Source of the DNA: Pseudoneurospora amorphoporcata
Taxonomy: Eukaryota; Ascomycota; Sordariomycetes; Sordariales; Sordariaceae
NCBI GenBank assembly: GCA_033297205.1
Contig: MU859161.1
Location: 60,710-124,709, forward strand
Reading direction: 5' to 3'
DNA length: 64,000 nt
Shown here one piece after another: positions 10,756 to 22,172 of this stretch. The notes under the pieces were generated by a model. That model did not search any database. It was not told where the DNA came from and saw only the letters and a list, made by a program, of their open reading frames with translations. The position numbers and the translations under genes are program-made. The stretch's first letter is position 1; every line of letters begins with the position of its first letter.

Positions 10756-12196
10756 ATGTTTGGCGGGGCTGGCTGAGGACTTGTTCACCGGGCACTATCT
10801 GATTTACAATCGAGTTGCAAAAGTTTATAATGCTTCGGTCAGCCGCTTCGATGGAGCCTACCTCTAGGTACCTGTATGGAGCCTGATGGCATTCTTTTCG
10901 TCATGGAAAAGAGCAACCGATTCCTCCCATGCCCGGATGCCCGGTGTTTGATAGCCTCTTGGCTGCATGATTACCTACCCAAGTACCGGGCCACGTGCGT
11001 CTACTGTACCTCGGTACTTCTACTGTAGGTACTAACCCGTCGTTGATGGGAGCCAAAAGGGAGAATATCCTGACCGACCACGTTGAGGAGCATCTGGATA
11101 ACACATTAGTTGTCTTGGTCATGTCGAATTTAAGGTCGTGTTTATAAACATCAAAACATCGTGGATCGTGACGACACCTAACGGTTGCAATCTGCAAATC
11201 TGCATCTGTTAGCACTCTATTTTAGCGGACATGATGCCGGGCTAGGACTTGGGGCGTTTTGGGCAAGATCGACCTGGGGCATCCCTGTAAGGTAATCTGG
11301 ACTAACTCTATTTTTTTTTTTGAATTCTTTTTTTTTTCCTTGACCGTCTCTCTCGACTTGGCATCAGCAACCCGATCAATCCGTGTTTGGAAACCTCATC
11401 TACCTATTTCCCGATACCACCGGCCATTTCATGGTTTCGCCAAATCTATTTATCGAATTTTTTTGAATCCACCCGACTCCATCGCCTCTCGTTCAGGAAT
11501 CAGTCATGATTGATAAGCTGGTGCGATAAGGCCGCACCGGTGTCGGTGTTCATCTGGAAATCGGGCCTGGGGTTTTACAAACTGGGGCCACCCTCTCAAC
11601 AGAAATCTTTATCCCGGCGGCACTCATAGCAATTGACGATTGGTCAGCCGAGCCAGTCCTGGCCTCAATGTTTTGGAATGTTCCTGACGAGGGTGACTAA
11701 AGATCCACCCGCCCCTTAGCGGTGGAAATCCATGTTGGGTGATCCTTTTTCCCCCTTGTACACTAGGAGAAAAAAAAATCCCATGTGGGACCATTGATTC
11801 TTCGAGGTTCGGATCCGCCATGGTTTTCTCCAAGTTCTCTTTTATATCTACGGACCTATATCCTTCCCTCCCTCCGCCGACGTTGGAAGAGATCTAGAAT
11901 GCAACTTTCGGTGAAGATAAGCTCTCTCGCCCTTGGCCTCCCGAGTTGAGGTCCAACAGTGTACAGTCAAGCATTAGCGAACGCTGTAAACCCCTTGATT
12001 TGGTGTTGACGGGAAGGTGCTGTTAGCTTGACCGGGATACGACTCAACCCTTGGGAAGGAAACCGAAGGCAACGAACGAGAAAGCAGCAGCAAGAAACCG
12101 GGTCTCTCTTGAGCATACTCTACAGGTTGTTTGCGTGGAGGAAGGCAGTCGACAACCATTCCGACAATCACCAAGGTACCCGCTGCTCTAACCACG
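10756..12196. other. Intergenic upstream of the MFS gene
   Basis: No coding feature supported. T-rich runs (near 11311 and 11330) and a mixed GC-rich leader before the start codon at 12197 are seen. Confidence 0.5.
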
Positions 12197-13949
12197 ATGT
12201 CAATAACACCACACCTTTCGTCTGGCGGACGGCACCCGGCCGACCCGAACGCCGAAGGCTTGTACTGCGAGAAGGGAGTGGACTCGTCGAGCCCATCATC
12301 AGAAGGGGAGATGGAGGAAACCGATCTCGAACATGCGGCAGCACAAGGCCAACGCGACGATCATCTGGCCCGCACCCAATCCCAAGCGCACTCCTTCCTG
12401 GCGCCAAAGCTCTCGTTGCCCCACGAGATCGCTTTTGTGGGCATCACCTGCTGCGCCCAGCTCACGATGCAGGCTTCCATGGGTCCCTCGCTCAGCATCG
12501 GCAGGGAGATCGGAAGAGATTTCGGTGTCACGTCTGCTCCCGACATTGCTTGGTATCTGGCCGCCTACTCCTTGACGATCGGTACCTTTATCCTCATCTG
12601 CGGCCGCTTGGGCGACTTGTTTGGGTACAAGAGGATGATGGTCATTGGTTACTCGTGGTATGCGGTTTGGACGATGATCTGCGGGTTGTCGGTGTATTCG
12701 GACTCGGGGCATATCATGATGATTGTGTGCCGTATGTGTCTTGTCTCCTTTCCCCTTTCCAGACTCGTACGCATGAAAATACTGACAGCATGACCCAGGC
12801 GCTTTGCAGGGCATAGGACCCTCCATCCTCCTTCCCAACGGCCTCGCCATCCTAGGCGGCAGCTACCCCGACGGTCCACGCAAGCACATGGTCTTCGCCC
12901 TCTTCGGCGCCATGGCCCCCGGCGGAGCCTCGCTAGGCTGTGCCATGGCCGGCGTCTTCGAGCTTGCCTGGTGGCCCTGGGCCTTCTGGTCGTTCGCCAT
13001 CGCGCTCCTCTTCCTCGCCGGCGCCGCGCAGCTCATCATCCCCGACAGCGTCGACGCCCACACAGCCAGCAGCTCCTTCGTCGACAAGCTCAAGCAACTC
13101 GACGCTCTCGGTGGCACCGTTGGCGTCGCGGCCCTGATTCTCATCAACGTAGCATGGAATCAGGCCCCGATTGTCGGCTGGACCGAGCCGTATACGTACG
13201 TCCTGCTCATCATCGGAATCCTCCTCGTCCCCCTTTTCTTCTGGATCGAACTCCGCTGGTCCTCGTACCCGCTGCTCCCTCTCGACGCCCTCAAATCAGG
13301 CGACATCGCTTTCGTCCTCGGCTGTCTCGCCTGCGGCTGGGGCTCCTTCGGCACCTGGCTGTTCTATAACTGGCAGTGGTTCCTCGAAATTCGCGGCGAT
13401 TCCGGGTTGTTGACGACGGCTTACTTCTCCCCTGTCGCCGTGTCCGGCGCCATCGCCGCCGTCGTCACAGGTGTCGTGCTGGGCAAGATTGGCCCCGCGT
13501 GGACCATCCTGTGCGCCATGTGCGCCTTCTTCACGGGTAACATGCTGCTCGCCACCCGCCCGCTGGAGCAGAATTACTGGATCCAGAGCTTCCTGACGGT
13601 CGTCATCACCCCGTGGGGCATGGACATGATTTTCCCTGCGTCGACGGTGATTCTTAGTAACGCGGTGGGGAGGAGACATCAGGGCATTGCGGCGAGCTTG
13701 ATCAATACGGTGGTGAATTATAGCATTTCAATTGGCCTTGGGTTTGCGACGACAGCGGAGGTGTATGTGAACAAGGGAGGCACGAGCAAGGAGGAGTTGC
13801 TGAGCGGGTATAAGGCCGCTTCTTGGGTGGCGGTGGGGCTGACGGCTTTTGGGCTGGCGTTGAGTGTGGTGTATCTGATGGTAGATATTTGGAAGAAGAG
13901 GAGGGTTGAGAAGGTTGTCATGGAGGAGGGGGGGGAGGGTAAGCGGTAA
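12197..13949 (+). CDS. MFS transporter, DHA2 (14-helix) type
   Basis: Two exons (12197-12731 and 12799-13949) with a 67-bp intron (GTATGT ... CAG) encode 561 residues. The intron splits an Arg codon and joins IVC to RALQGIGPSILLPNG, the conserved motif C region. A hydrophilic N-terminus of about 75 residues is followed by about 14 hydrophobic segments; motif A appears as GRLGDLFGYKRMM. Length and motifs fit fungal DHA2 proton antiporters of the ATR1/AMF1 group, which move drugs, borate or ammonium across the plasma membrane. The actual substrate cannot be read from sequence. I chose the ATG at 12197 (MSITPHLSSG); no in-frame ATG precedes it in the open frame. It stands alone, with no regulator or biosynthetic gene next to it. 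Confidence 0.92.
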
Positions 13950-16900
13950 ATTGGGGGAGGGATGAAAATGTGACGATGGCATGTGAACCATTGGTTTATG
14001 ATCATGATGCAAGAAGACGGGGAATATTTAATGTTTAGTAGCATGTATGGTCAGGTTGATACCCATAGGCACCTGAGATGTCTTTAGCCGTGAAAATGTA
14101 TCGTTTTCGGTGCTTATAACAGCAATATGATTATTCTTATATGTTAATACCGTCTTGGCTCTGCCTAGGTGTCTGGTCCTGACCGAAAGTCACTCGCATA
14201 ACACTGACGTTTATGTTACGCCCGAGAAAGCATTCACACCTGGTTGACCGGAGCAAAAGCCTCATCATCTATTGTTATTTCATTATATTGATGCGGGATG
14301 CCAACATAACCAGAAAAAAAGAAAAAAAGAAGAAGAAGCCTAGCAAAACGATCAATGACTGGCAACTCTACAATAAGTAGCGACTAAAGTCATCCGTTCC
14401 AAAACCAAACAAGTGATGGCACGGTTCTAGGAAAGTTCGGGTCATCTCCTTGTCTACCTCTAGAGGACCATATAGGTAAGACTGACCCTGGCCGCTTTGA
14501 CTTCTCAGTTTTCAGGCTAGGGTGAGTAAGTAAGCATGAGGTAAGCTGTACCTCTCCCCCCTCGCAAAATCACATGTGCTTTGCTGCTCTATGCTGACCA
14601 AGCTAGGTGGTCTTGAGTAATCGGCCAAGAAGGACAAAGGGCACTATTCAGGCTGTTTGGCAACCGAGGTGCACAGCCCCGGGGCCCCCTTTGTCGGTTT
14701 GTCGGTCCCGAGGTCTTGATCCGCTTTGGTCCCTTGGATGTTAATGCTTTGACCGAGATGTGTTTTCTTTATTGTATTTCCCAACTACCCCAATCTGTTT
14801 TACTCCCAAAGCATAAGAATGCGGATGGCTTCCAGTTTGGCTTGAGGTGAGGAAGGTTCGAAGATGAAAACGGCAGATGAAGATAGTTGGGAGCTTAGCG
14901 GCAGTCTAGAACATGTTTTGGCGATTCCATATCTTGCCTAACTAATGCCGCTACAGCTGTCATGTCAAGAGAGTCTCGGTAGAGGTATACTGGGAACCAA
15001 CCAACCAACCAACCGGCTGCAAATCAGGCTGTCTCATATCAAAGGATATCGCCAAGGTACCTCCGTAGATATGTGAACGAGACACTGGCCAGTCTAAGTT
15101 CATGCTTAAGCGTGGCAAGGACAGGAATGGAGTGGGCAGATAGCCGAACTGAATATTGTACCTCACTTGGCATGCCAATTCAGCCAAGGACTTCGGAATT
15201 GCAAAACTTCACATTAGCTTCAGGCACGTCGTCGGAGCGCTCCCACGGCATCGGAACAGACCAAGTTGTAGGGTGCGGTTCGTCACCAGACACGTTCTTG
15301 GCTCATGTTTTTCATTGTTCCCTCGTGGCTCCCTGGTCTGATCCCTTTCACTTACCCTACATGGAACTACCTTATCTTTCTCTCCCTCTTTCGGGGCCGT
15401 CAAGAACATAGAGAGGGGTATCCCAAGTAATGACGCAGAAATCATGCCAGGATCTGAGCACGTGGAAAAGATGAGCGTACCTTAACAATGGTGGCTGGAT
15501 GTGGGTAGCGAGGGAGATGTTCAGTGTGGCTTCCTTCTAGAACCGCCGTCAGCTCATGGATGACGCGGTTTTCTGCTGTCGTCAAACAAAGACGTATGAG
15601 AGAGTGAAATGGAAATGTCTGTAGCGAAGCTGTTCGAGATGGTTGTCATTTCCATTGCCTTTCTCTAGTTCTCGCCTATCGTCCACTGAGAAGCGGGAAA
15701 GCGATGAGATGCAGCGAAGGATAAGACAAACGGGTCAAGGCCATCTTGGCAGTTAGCAAGCGAGCGAGGCATCGGCCATCTCTTGAAAACGCCCCGGCCG
15801 GGCAAGGGAGTATTTTCCTTTCTGTTTCTGATGCTTGTTCCTTGCCAAATTCCCTTGCGGTAACACAGCGAAGTTGATGGATTTGGTCCGTCTCCATGTT
15901 GTGTTCAGCGCCGGCCTGGGCAGTGCACATGTAGGCATGTCCGCATCTGGGTAAGTGATCAAATCGAAATCAGAGACGACGAGTGACAGAGGAGGAAAAA
16001 GGAGAATAGGAGGGAAAAAAGAAGGGAATGTTGATGTGCTCCTATCCGGCAGTCTAAGGCAACGAGAAACAACGAGGTTATGAAATTGAGGCAACACGAG
16101 GAGCAAACTGAAATAAAGCGTACAGTTGTGTGTCCTCTCGATAGCAACCCCCTTGAACACAAAATGCTGGGCTGCTTCGGCTGCCAATCGATGGGGAGCA
16201 AGCAGCAGGGGAGGTTTATATTACGCACGTTGGCTGAATGGCATCACATGGAGGGCCGGCAGGCACTAGACCAGGGACTCATCCATCGAGACCTAGGGCG
16301 AGGGTCCGAGCGTCCAGTCTCCTTCTGTGTCTGGCAAAGCCTGGTACGTAGTGCAGACTGGAGTGAGACCAGAGGGACGGGGTCGGACTGGAACCTTGCG
16401 GTGATAAGCAATGGGCGCATTACAAAGAATACAGGCTTGGGGGTCGCCTGTCGATCTCCCGGGAGGGTACTGTAGGTTGCGGCCGCGGCCACAGTTTGTT
16501 GAGATGGAATTCAGACAGGCGACAGCGGGAAGGAATAACGGCGTCCATAGGTCTCTCATAATGCCTTTTTGCTGCATGTCTGTCTGTCTGTCTGTCTGTG
16601 ATGGAGGCGTGCTGTGCTGACTAGATCGGTCAGAAATGATGTAGACCAGAGAAGGATCCAATCCCAGCTCAGCCCTAGGCTTTTGTCCATGCATGGCTTG
16701 CAATGGCTGCACCGAATCCCGTGTGTCTGCCGTTGTTGTTCCAGTATTAACCGCACCAACATGCTTGAGCTGCATCCGTACTGTTGGGACTGCGTGATAA
16801 CTACCGCGATCTTGGCTCTCGGGACTTGATCAATTTTCTTGCGAGGGCTTGGAGGAACAAATCAGAAAAGAGGGTAGGAACTCGTGGGAGGACTGCGTGA

Positions 16901-17127
16901 GAAGGAAGAAAAAGGCCAAAGAGACAGAAAGGGTAACAACACCCGGTCCGACGGGCGGGGAAACAAATAAGAGAAGAGGTTGGCGACGACCTTTACCTTA
17001 GTCTCGCGGTTAATATCAAACCACAGCGCCGGGACTGGGGAAGATGGGGATGGATGGGACGCTCTTGACAGTCAATATCGGGAATCGATGCCCGTGCTTG
17101 CGTACGGCTAACGCAGAATGTCTGCCG
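13950..17127. other. Long intergenic region, no gene seen
   Basis: About 3.2 kb of moderately GC-rich DNA without a supportable gene. Simple repeats: CCAA repeats at 14997-15013 and TGTC repeats at 16577-16600. Frames up to 160 codons overlap on both strands and have no motif. Confidence 0.45.
16577..16600 (+). repeat. TGTC microsatellite
   Basis: Five TGTC units followed by TGTG, in the long intergenic stretch before the AT-rich element. Confidence 0.95.
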
Positions 17128-17475
17128 GGTGTCTAGTCAAGGCGACCCCACCCCTCAACATTCACTCAAGTATAACCCTAACCTGAAATAATACTATATT
17201 AACGTATAGAATATAAAGTACATTTAACGACCTCGTATTATTATATATTTATATTCACATCATTTTTATAGTTAACTAAATACCTTTATTTATGAGAAAG
17301 TCTAATTGTATAGTTACTATTGTCTATCCGTACAGTAATTTACTTTTTTCTCCCATATATATCCCTAACCCTGCCATCCCCTCCCTGCTAGCACTAGTTC
17401 CTCTCGTACTACGCCCGCCAAGCCCTCAGATTACAGCCCATTACATATTCAAACCCTTACACAGCACACGTATTG

Positions 17476-17532
17476 CTAACAGCCATAACAGTCACTAACA
17501 GCCATAACAATCGTTAACAGCCGTGACAGTCG
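17476..17532 (+). repeat. 19-bp tandem repeat, three units
   Basis: Three consecutive 19-bp units of the form CTAACAGCCATAACAGTCA, diverged by a few substitutions, followed by a partial fourth unit. It lies inside the AT-rich element, near its left end. Confidence 0.75.
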
Positions 17533-17559
17533 TTAACAGTCGCTAGCAATTGATAGTAA

Positions 17560-17655
17560 TTGAGTGCGATTAAAATAGTCGCTCAATTGAGTGTGATTAA
17601 GATAGTCGCTCAATTGAGTGTGATTAAGATAGTCGCTCACTTGAGTGCGATTAAA
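17560..17655 (+). repeat. 27-bp tandem repeat, 3.5 units
   Basis: Units start at 17560, 17587, 17614 and 17641 (the last partial). Each begins TTGAGTGYGATTAA and contains ATAGTCGCTCA. Each unit has GAG...CTC ends, so single units can fold back. The array is inside the AT-rich element, close to the 19-bp repeats. Confidence 0.85.
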
Positions 17656-18218
17656 CAATGTACGACTGTGTTGTGCGACCATACTACTAACTGCTCTGTA
17701 AAGTGCGCTGTAAAATGCTCTGTAAAGTACGTATCTAGTCTGAGCACTGCAGTCTGATGTCACGCATAAAAGAATAGTAATGCTTAGATTTCTGAGCGAA
17801 ATTTTCGAAAGAATACATATGACATCTGTAGCCGCGCGAGGGTTAGAGATATGTGGGAGGGAAAAAGTAGATCATCGTTCAAATAGACAATCGTGACTAT
17901 ACAAATAGACTTTCTCTTAATTTAAATTAAAAATAAAACAAAAGAATTTTGCGTAAATTTTACGTAAAATAAAAAACTCTATATAAACTTTATATAAAAA
18001 AGATAAAAGATTTAAAATTTCGTGAAAACCTCGCGTAAAAAAAAAAAAACTTTGTGCAAACTTCGCAATACTTATTTCTAATTAGCTCAGTATCCTAGTA
18101 GTTAGTATAATTAATATTATTATTAAAGAAAGAAAAGAATTAAAATTTTATTAGTTGCTAGCAGGTTAAGTACCCTCCTTTTATAAAGGAGATTTTTTAT
18201 TTACTTTATATCTTAAGA

Positions 18219-18623
18219 AAGTCTTTTCGCACCACCGCAAATGTCTTTATACACTGCTGTCCAAAATACTACTAAGTATAACTTTGCCAAAAAAGAAGTT
18301 GTCAGTATAAAAATGGTACCAGAATTTTCGTAATTTTCTACTCTATTTTATAGCCTAGTTGCCTTAGACGTATCTGTCTAAAGGAAAGACTTAATGCAAA
18401 TATTTCAAATTTAAAGTAAATGAATAGTTTTTTCTTCTTTTATTATATACTGAGGGCTATATAGGGCGCCTAGGTACGCCCGACACATTATATTGTACAA
18501 CCAAAATAAATAAAGATTCTGATGTACCTTTTATATGCTACGGCCTTAATTTGGCTGAGTTACCTCTAAAAGCCTTTTTTGATAGCAGTGCGAAAAGACA
18601 TTTACGGCGGTGCGAAAAGACTT
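18219..18623. mobile_element. Inverted-repeat insertion nested in the AT-rich element
   Basis: The left arm (18219-18261, starting AAGTCTTTTCGCACCACCGC) matches the reverse complement of the right arm (about 18580-18623) over roughly 43 bp with a few differences, mostly C/T or G/A type. The arms enclose about 320 bp with no frame. This looks like a MITE or short element nested in, or forming part of, the larger AT-rich block. Confidence 0.65.
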
Positions 18624-18883
18624 CTTCTATATCTTTTATTTAATATTTTATTTTAAAGGTTAGTTAATATCATTACTACTTTTATTTTTATATTTAAACT
18701 TTATTAAAATACTATACTAAAAATTTAAAAATATATAATTTATATATAGTATATACCTTACAAATATATTTACACATAATTACTTTATATACATTTAACT
18801 GTTCATAATATTAAATTGGATGTACCTATAACATTTACAGCTGCCAGCGCAGCCCTACGGGAGGGTCGCTTTGACTAGACACC

Positions 18884-20024
18884 GAATATATGCTCATATG
18901 GAGAGCGAAACATCAGACGGGGCATGACCCGGTGCTGGGATGGAGGGGTTAAAGTTGTCAAAGCCCAAGAATTTGATTGAAAAGGACCTGACTACAGTAC
19001 CTGAAGTTACCTAAACAGGACAGGGATAAATCGTGCTTTTCAGCCGCCAACCCTGGACCTTGTCTACCTAGGAAAGTGAGGTTAGGTTCCCTTACCTGCC
19101 AAATGAGGGGCCCCATATGCCCTAGCATTTGGGTGGATCCAGTGTTGGGTTGGAGATGCCCTGGACCCCCGGAATGCCATGCGACGCTGTTAGTGCCTTC
19201 GGTCCTGCACGCGACTTTCACTTTCGGTTGGATGCCCGGCCCCCTCCCCCCATTTGCACTTTCCAGTTCTCTACCTCTAGCCTTCATCTTAACCAGCAAA
19301 TGACCTGAACGTTTTGGACCGAATACCCGAGCTACCTGGCACTCCCGTCCTCGTAGAGTAGGTACATGTGAGGCAGAACGAAAACATGCTGCAGACGAAG
19401 GCAAGGATGAAAGCGCAGCAATTGGAAGCGCATGGTGCAGTGACCGGGCACCCTACCTCTACCTCTATGTAACGTACACTACAGGTAGCATCCCTCTGAT
19501 CATACCTATGCAAAGGCTAGTATGCAGTAAGGGAAACTCGAACCCTGCACATCACTTGTCTCTAGTCTCTACCTCTACTACCCTACCACGCCGACCACGC
19601 GCCCACCCATCAGATGCATTACCTTCCATGGCTATGGCCCTTTGTCTTTCCGCTCTCCCCCGCTTCCCCGGATCGTCTTTCTCAGGTCCAGTCTTCTTTT
19701 GCTTCCCTGCCGCCTCCAGTCTTTTTCTCTCTTCTCCATGGTCTAATCGACTGGTCTGCTGTTGTCCTTGCCCAGGACATCGCGGTCGCACTAGGCACAC
19801 AACTCTCCCATAACTGCTTTGTCTTACCCGCTCACGCGACTTGATCTGTGTCTCCGATATCCTTCCTCTCATACCCACTTGAACGCACCAAGCAAGTTTA
19901 ACGTTCGGCATTGGATCGTCGTCCTTGATCACCAAACTGGGACCCTTCGAAGCCCACGACGCATTGAACTTGCAACGCTCTCCCCACAGCGCTCTTCCCG
20001 AGAAGGACAACGTGCGTACGCGCG
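18884..20024. other. Intergenic / 5' region of the WD40 gene
   Basis: No separate gene supported. From about 19540 the plus strand becomes rich in C/T stretches, as in leaders of highly spliced fungal genes; this probably includes the 5' UTR of the gene starting at 20025. Confidence 0.45.
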
Positions 20025-22172
20025 ATGGATCCCATCGCCCGCACCACCGCTGCGGATATCGAAGAGATGGCGTAAGTCAAGCACTTTTTACCCATCATGG
20101 ACCATATAGCCTTGTTTGATTTGGATCGACATGTGTGCGGGACCCGGAGCGGCGGGCCATGCCGACTGTCTCGGACGGGGAATTGGGAATGTTTGTCACA
20201 AACGACATAGACTGCCACACATGAGCTAACACACATTGCTTCGTACAGGGAACATCTGCATCGCATAGGAACAGGAGGTTCTTTGAAATCCCCCACTCGC
20301 TATCGCGACTCGCCCGCACTACATGAGCGGCATGAACGGCATGAATTCTGGAACGAGCCGCAGGAACAGCGACCCAAGGTCTCATCCAGTGGTCGCCTTT
20401 CTCCTTCGTCGTCACAGTCATCCTACCTTGCCGACTCCAAGGAGGTGATGGATTTTGGTCAACATTGGACTCCGCTGTCCGACTACAATGATCCGGTCTA
20501 CGTCCCAAGATCCGCTCACTCAGTGCGCACGCCGTCAAACAGCGTCTCGTCGCTCCGGAAAGACTCGAGAGCTTCGGACACAAGGAGACCGTCGCAGTCG
20601 GCTGCCAGCTACAGCCTATATCCTCCCTCCTCTCCTCCGATAACCAAACCTCTTCCACCACTTCCCCTCAACAAGAACTCACGCCGTATTTCTTCTCAGG
20701 GTTCATTCGATGGCTCTGACGCCGCTTCCTCCTTCTCGGCCTCTCGCCTCTCCCAGGCTTCCAGATCATCAAAGGCCACATCACCCGGTCCGGACCGCAT
20801 GTCGAACGATGCCATCCCGCCGCTATCAGGCCCTCTTTTTCCTTCGCCTCCTGTACATCAGTTCCCCAGCCCGAGCGAAGAACGACCAAAGCCCAAGACG
20901 AGGCCTCGAGCGGGCTCCGCCGCCATCGATCTGGTACCCTGGAAACATATGATCTCGAACGACAAGTCTACCAAAGACTCCACTGTTTTCTACTTCGACG
21001 TTTCGACTACCTCGGCCACTCTCGCTAGCAAACATGGAAATAACATCATCAAGGTGTGGTCTGTGGGCAGTGGGGTTTTGCAGAGCACCATCAAATTCTC
21101 ATGCTATACAGCAGCACAAGCCCGTTCGCGCGAATACTTTGTCCGCAGTCATGCCATTCTCTCCGAGCCAGCAACCATGATTGCCATTGCCACAGGTTTT
21201 GGCGACGCGCTTGAAGTATGGGACTGGGCCAAGAAGAAGAAGCTCCAAACTATCGAGAAAGCAGACCGATGGGCCGCAGTTAGGACCAGTGTTTACGAAG
21301 CCGGCTTCAGCCCTCTAGTTACCTACGCAGGCGACACCGACACGATCGATCTTTATTCCGTCACCCAAAGCAAGAAACCTTTCAAGATGAGCCGTTCCAT
21401 TGAACTTCGCAAAGCCAACCTCCCTGTTATTCCCAAGTATCCCGAGCTTGCCTTCTCTGCAACTGGCCCCCTGCTTGTCGCCGCTTCCGGACCACGACCG
21501 CCTCGTCTTGGTCATCCTCCTCCCGAGCGTGAAACGCTTCTCGTGGCCTGGGACGTCGGGGACCCTGCGGATGGCTCCAAACCCATGTCTCATACCCCAT
21601 ACAAGTGTGTGACACCCTGGGCGCACACAGAACTTGACACTGCCTTGCCGTCAGGTCTAGCAACATACGGCTCCGTCGCCGTTTCCATCTGGATTCCGGC
21701 CTCATACCGCGCCGTGCCTGTCCCTGCCGCCCGTGGTGGGCATGGGTACAATCTGGCCCCTGTCCCTGTTCCCTATCGCCACGTTCTTGTATGGGACTTT
21801 TCGGCGTCCTCGACAAAGACCTTCCGAATCCCCAACGCGATATCATGTGTCAGTCCTGACTGTCGATACGTGGCGTACTGCGATACGACGGGGATTGACT
21901 TGGGTGGCCGCGGGTGTCTGGTGATCCTAGATGCCATGACCGGGGCGGCGTTGTGGCGCTGGCCGGACCCGGATGCTGGGGTCATGGAAAGCGGACCAAG
22001 ACAGGGGTACGAGCAACTGGAGGCGTTGAGCAAGGTTACCGAGTTGTCCTTCTCGACAGACGCTGGATTCCTGTTCTTGGGGGATACAGACGGCGGCTGT
22101 GGTGTCTACGAAGTCAGAGAAGCAGCAGCAGGAGCAAATGGGCAGAAGCTAAATGTTAGACCCATAAGGTGA
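20025..22172 (+). CDS. WD40-repeat-like protein with disordered N-terminus
   Basis: Exon 1 (20025-20071) encodes MDPIARTTAADIEEMA. After a 177-bp intron (GTAAGT ... TACAG), exon 2 (20249-22172) continues AEHLHRIGTGGS, giving 656 residues. Residues about 20-215 are rich in Ser, Pro and charged residues and look disordered. The rest has beta-propeller-type blades such as NNIIKVWSVGSG, ALEVWDWAKKKK, HVLVWDFSAS and LVILDAMTGAALWRW. WD40-like proteins act as scaffolds for complexes; no partner or pathway can be named here. The start is supported by the splice join, which restores one continuous frame. Some blades are degenerate, so the total number is unclear. Confidence 0.85.

Larger units (their letters stand above)
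17128..18883. mobile_element. AT-rich inverted-repeat element, probably RIP-damaged
   Basis: A sharply AT-rich block is bounded by 21-bp inverted repeats at 17128-17148 (GGTGTCTAGTCAAGGCGACC) and 18863-18883, which differ at one position (G against A, a RIP-type change). I could not find a clear target duplication, so the outer limits may be off by a few bases. The interior holds two tandem-repeat arrays (17476-17532 and 17560-17655) and a second inverted pair (18219-18623). No coding frame survives. The class cannot be assigned; it may be a decayed DNA transposon or a composite of several. Confidence 0.7.

Noticed and set aside
13296..13679. Minus-strand 127-codon frame opposite the MFS gene
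   Set aside because: Shadow frame; its Gly/Ala/Asp-rich translation follows from the C-rich third positions of the MFS codons.
16293..16775. 160-codon minus-strand frame containing a Gln/Thr/Asp repeat
   Set aside because: The repeat is simply the TGTC microsatellite read in reverse; no motif.
17533..17763. Minus-strand frame with a repeating Asn-His-Thr-Gln-Leu-Ser pattern
   Set aside because: Produced by the 27-bp tandem repeat inside the AT-rich element; not a gene.
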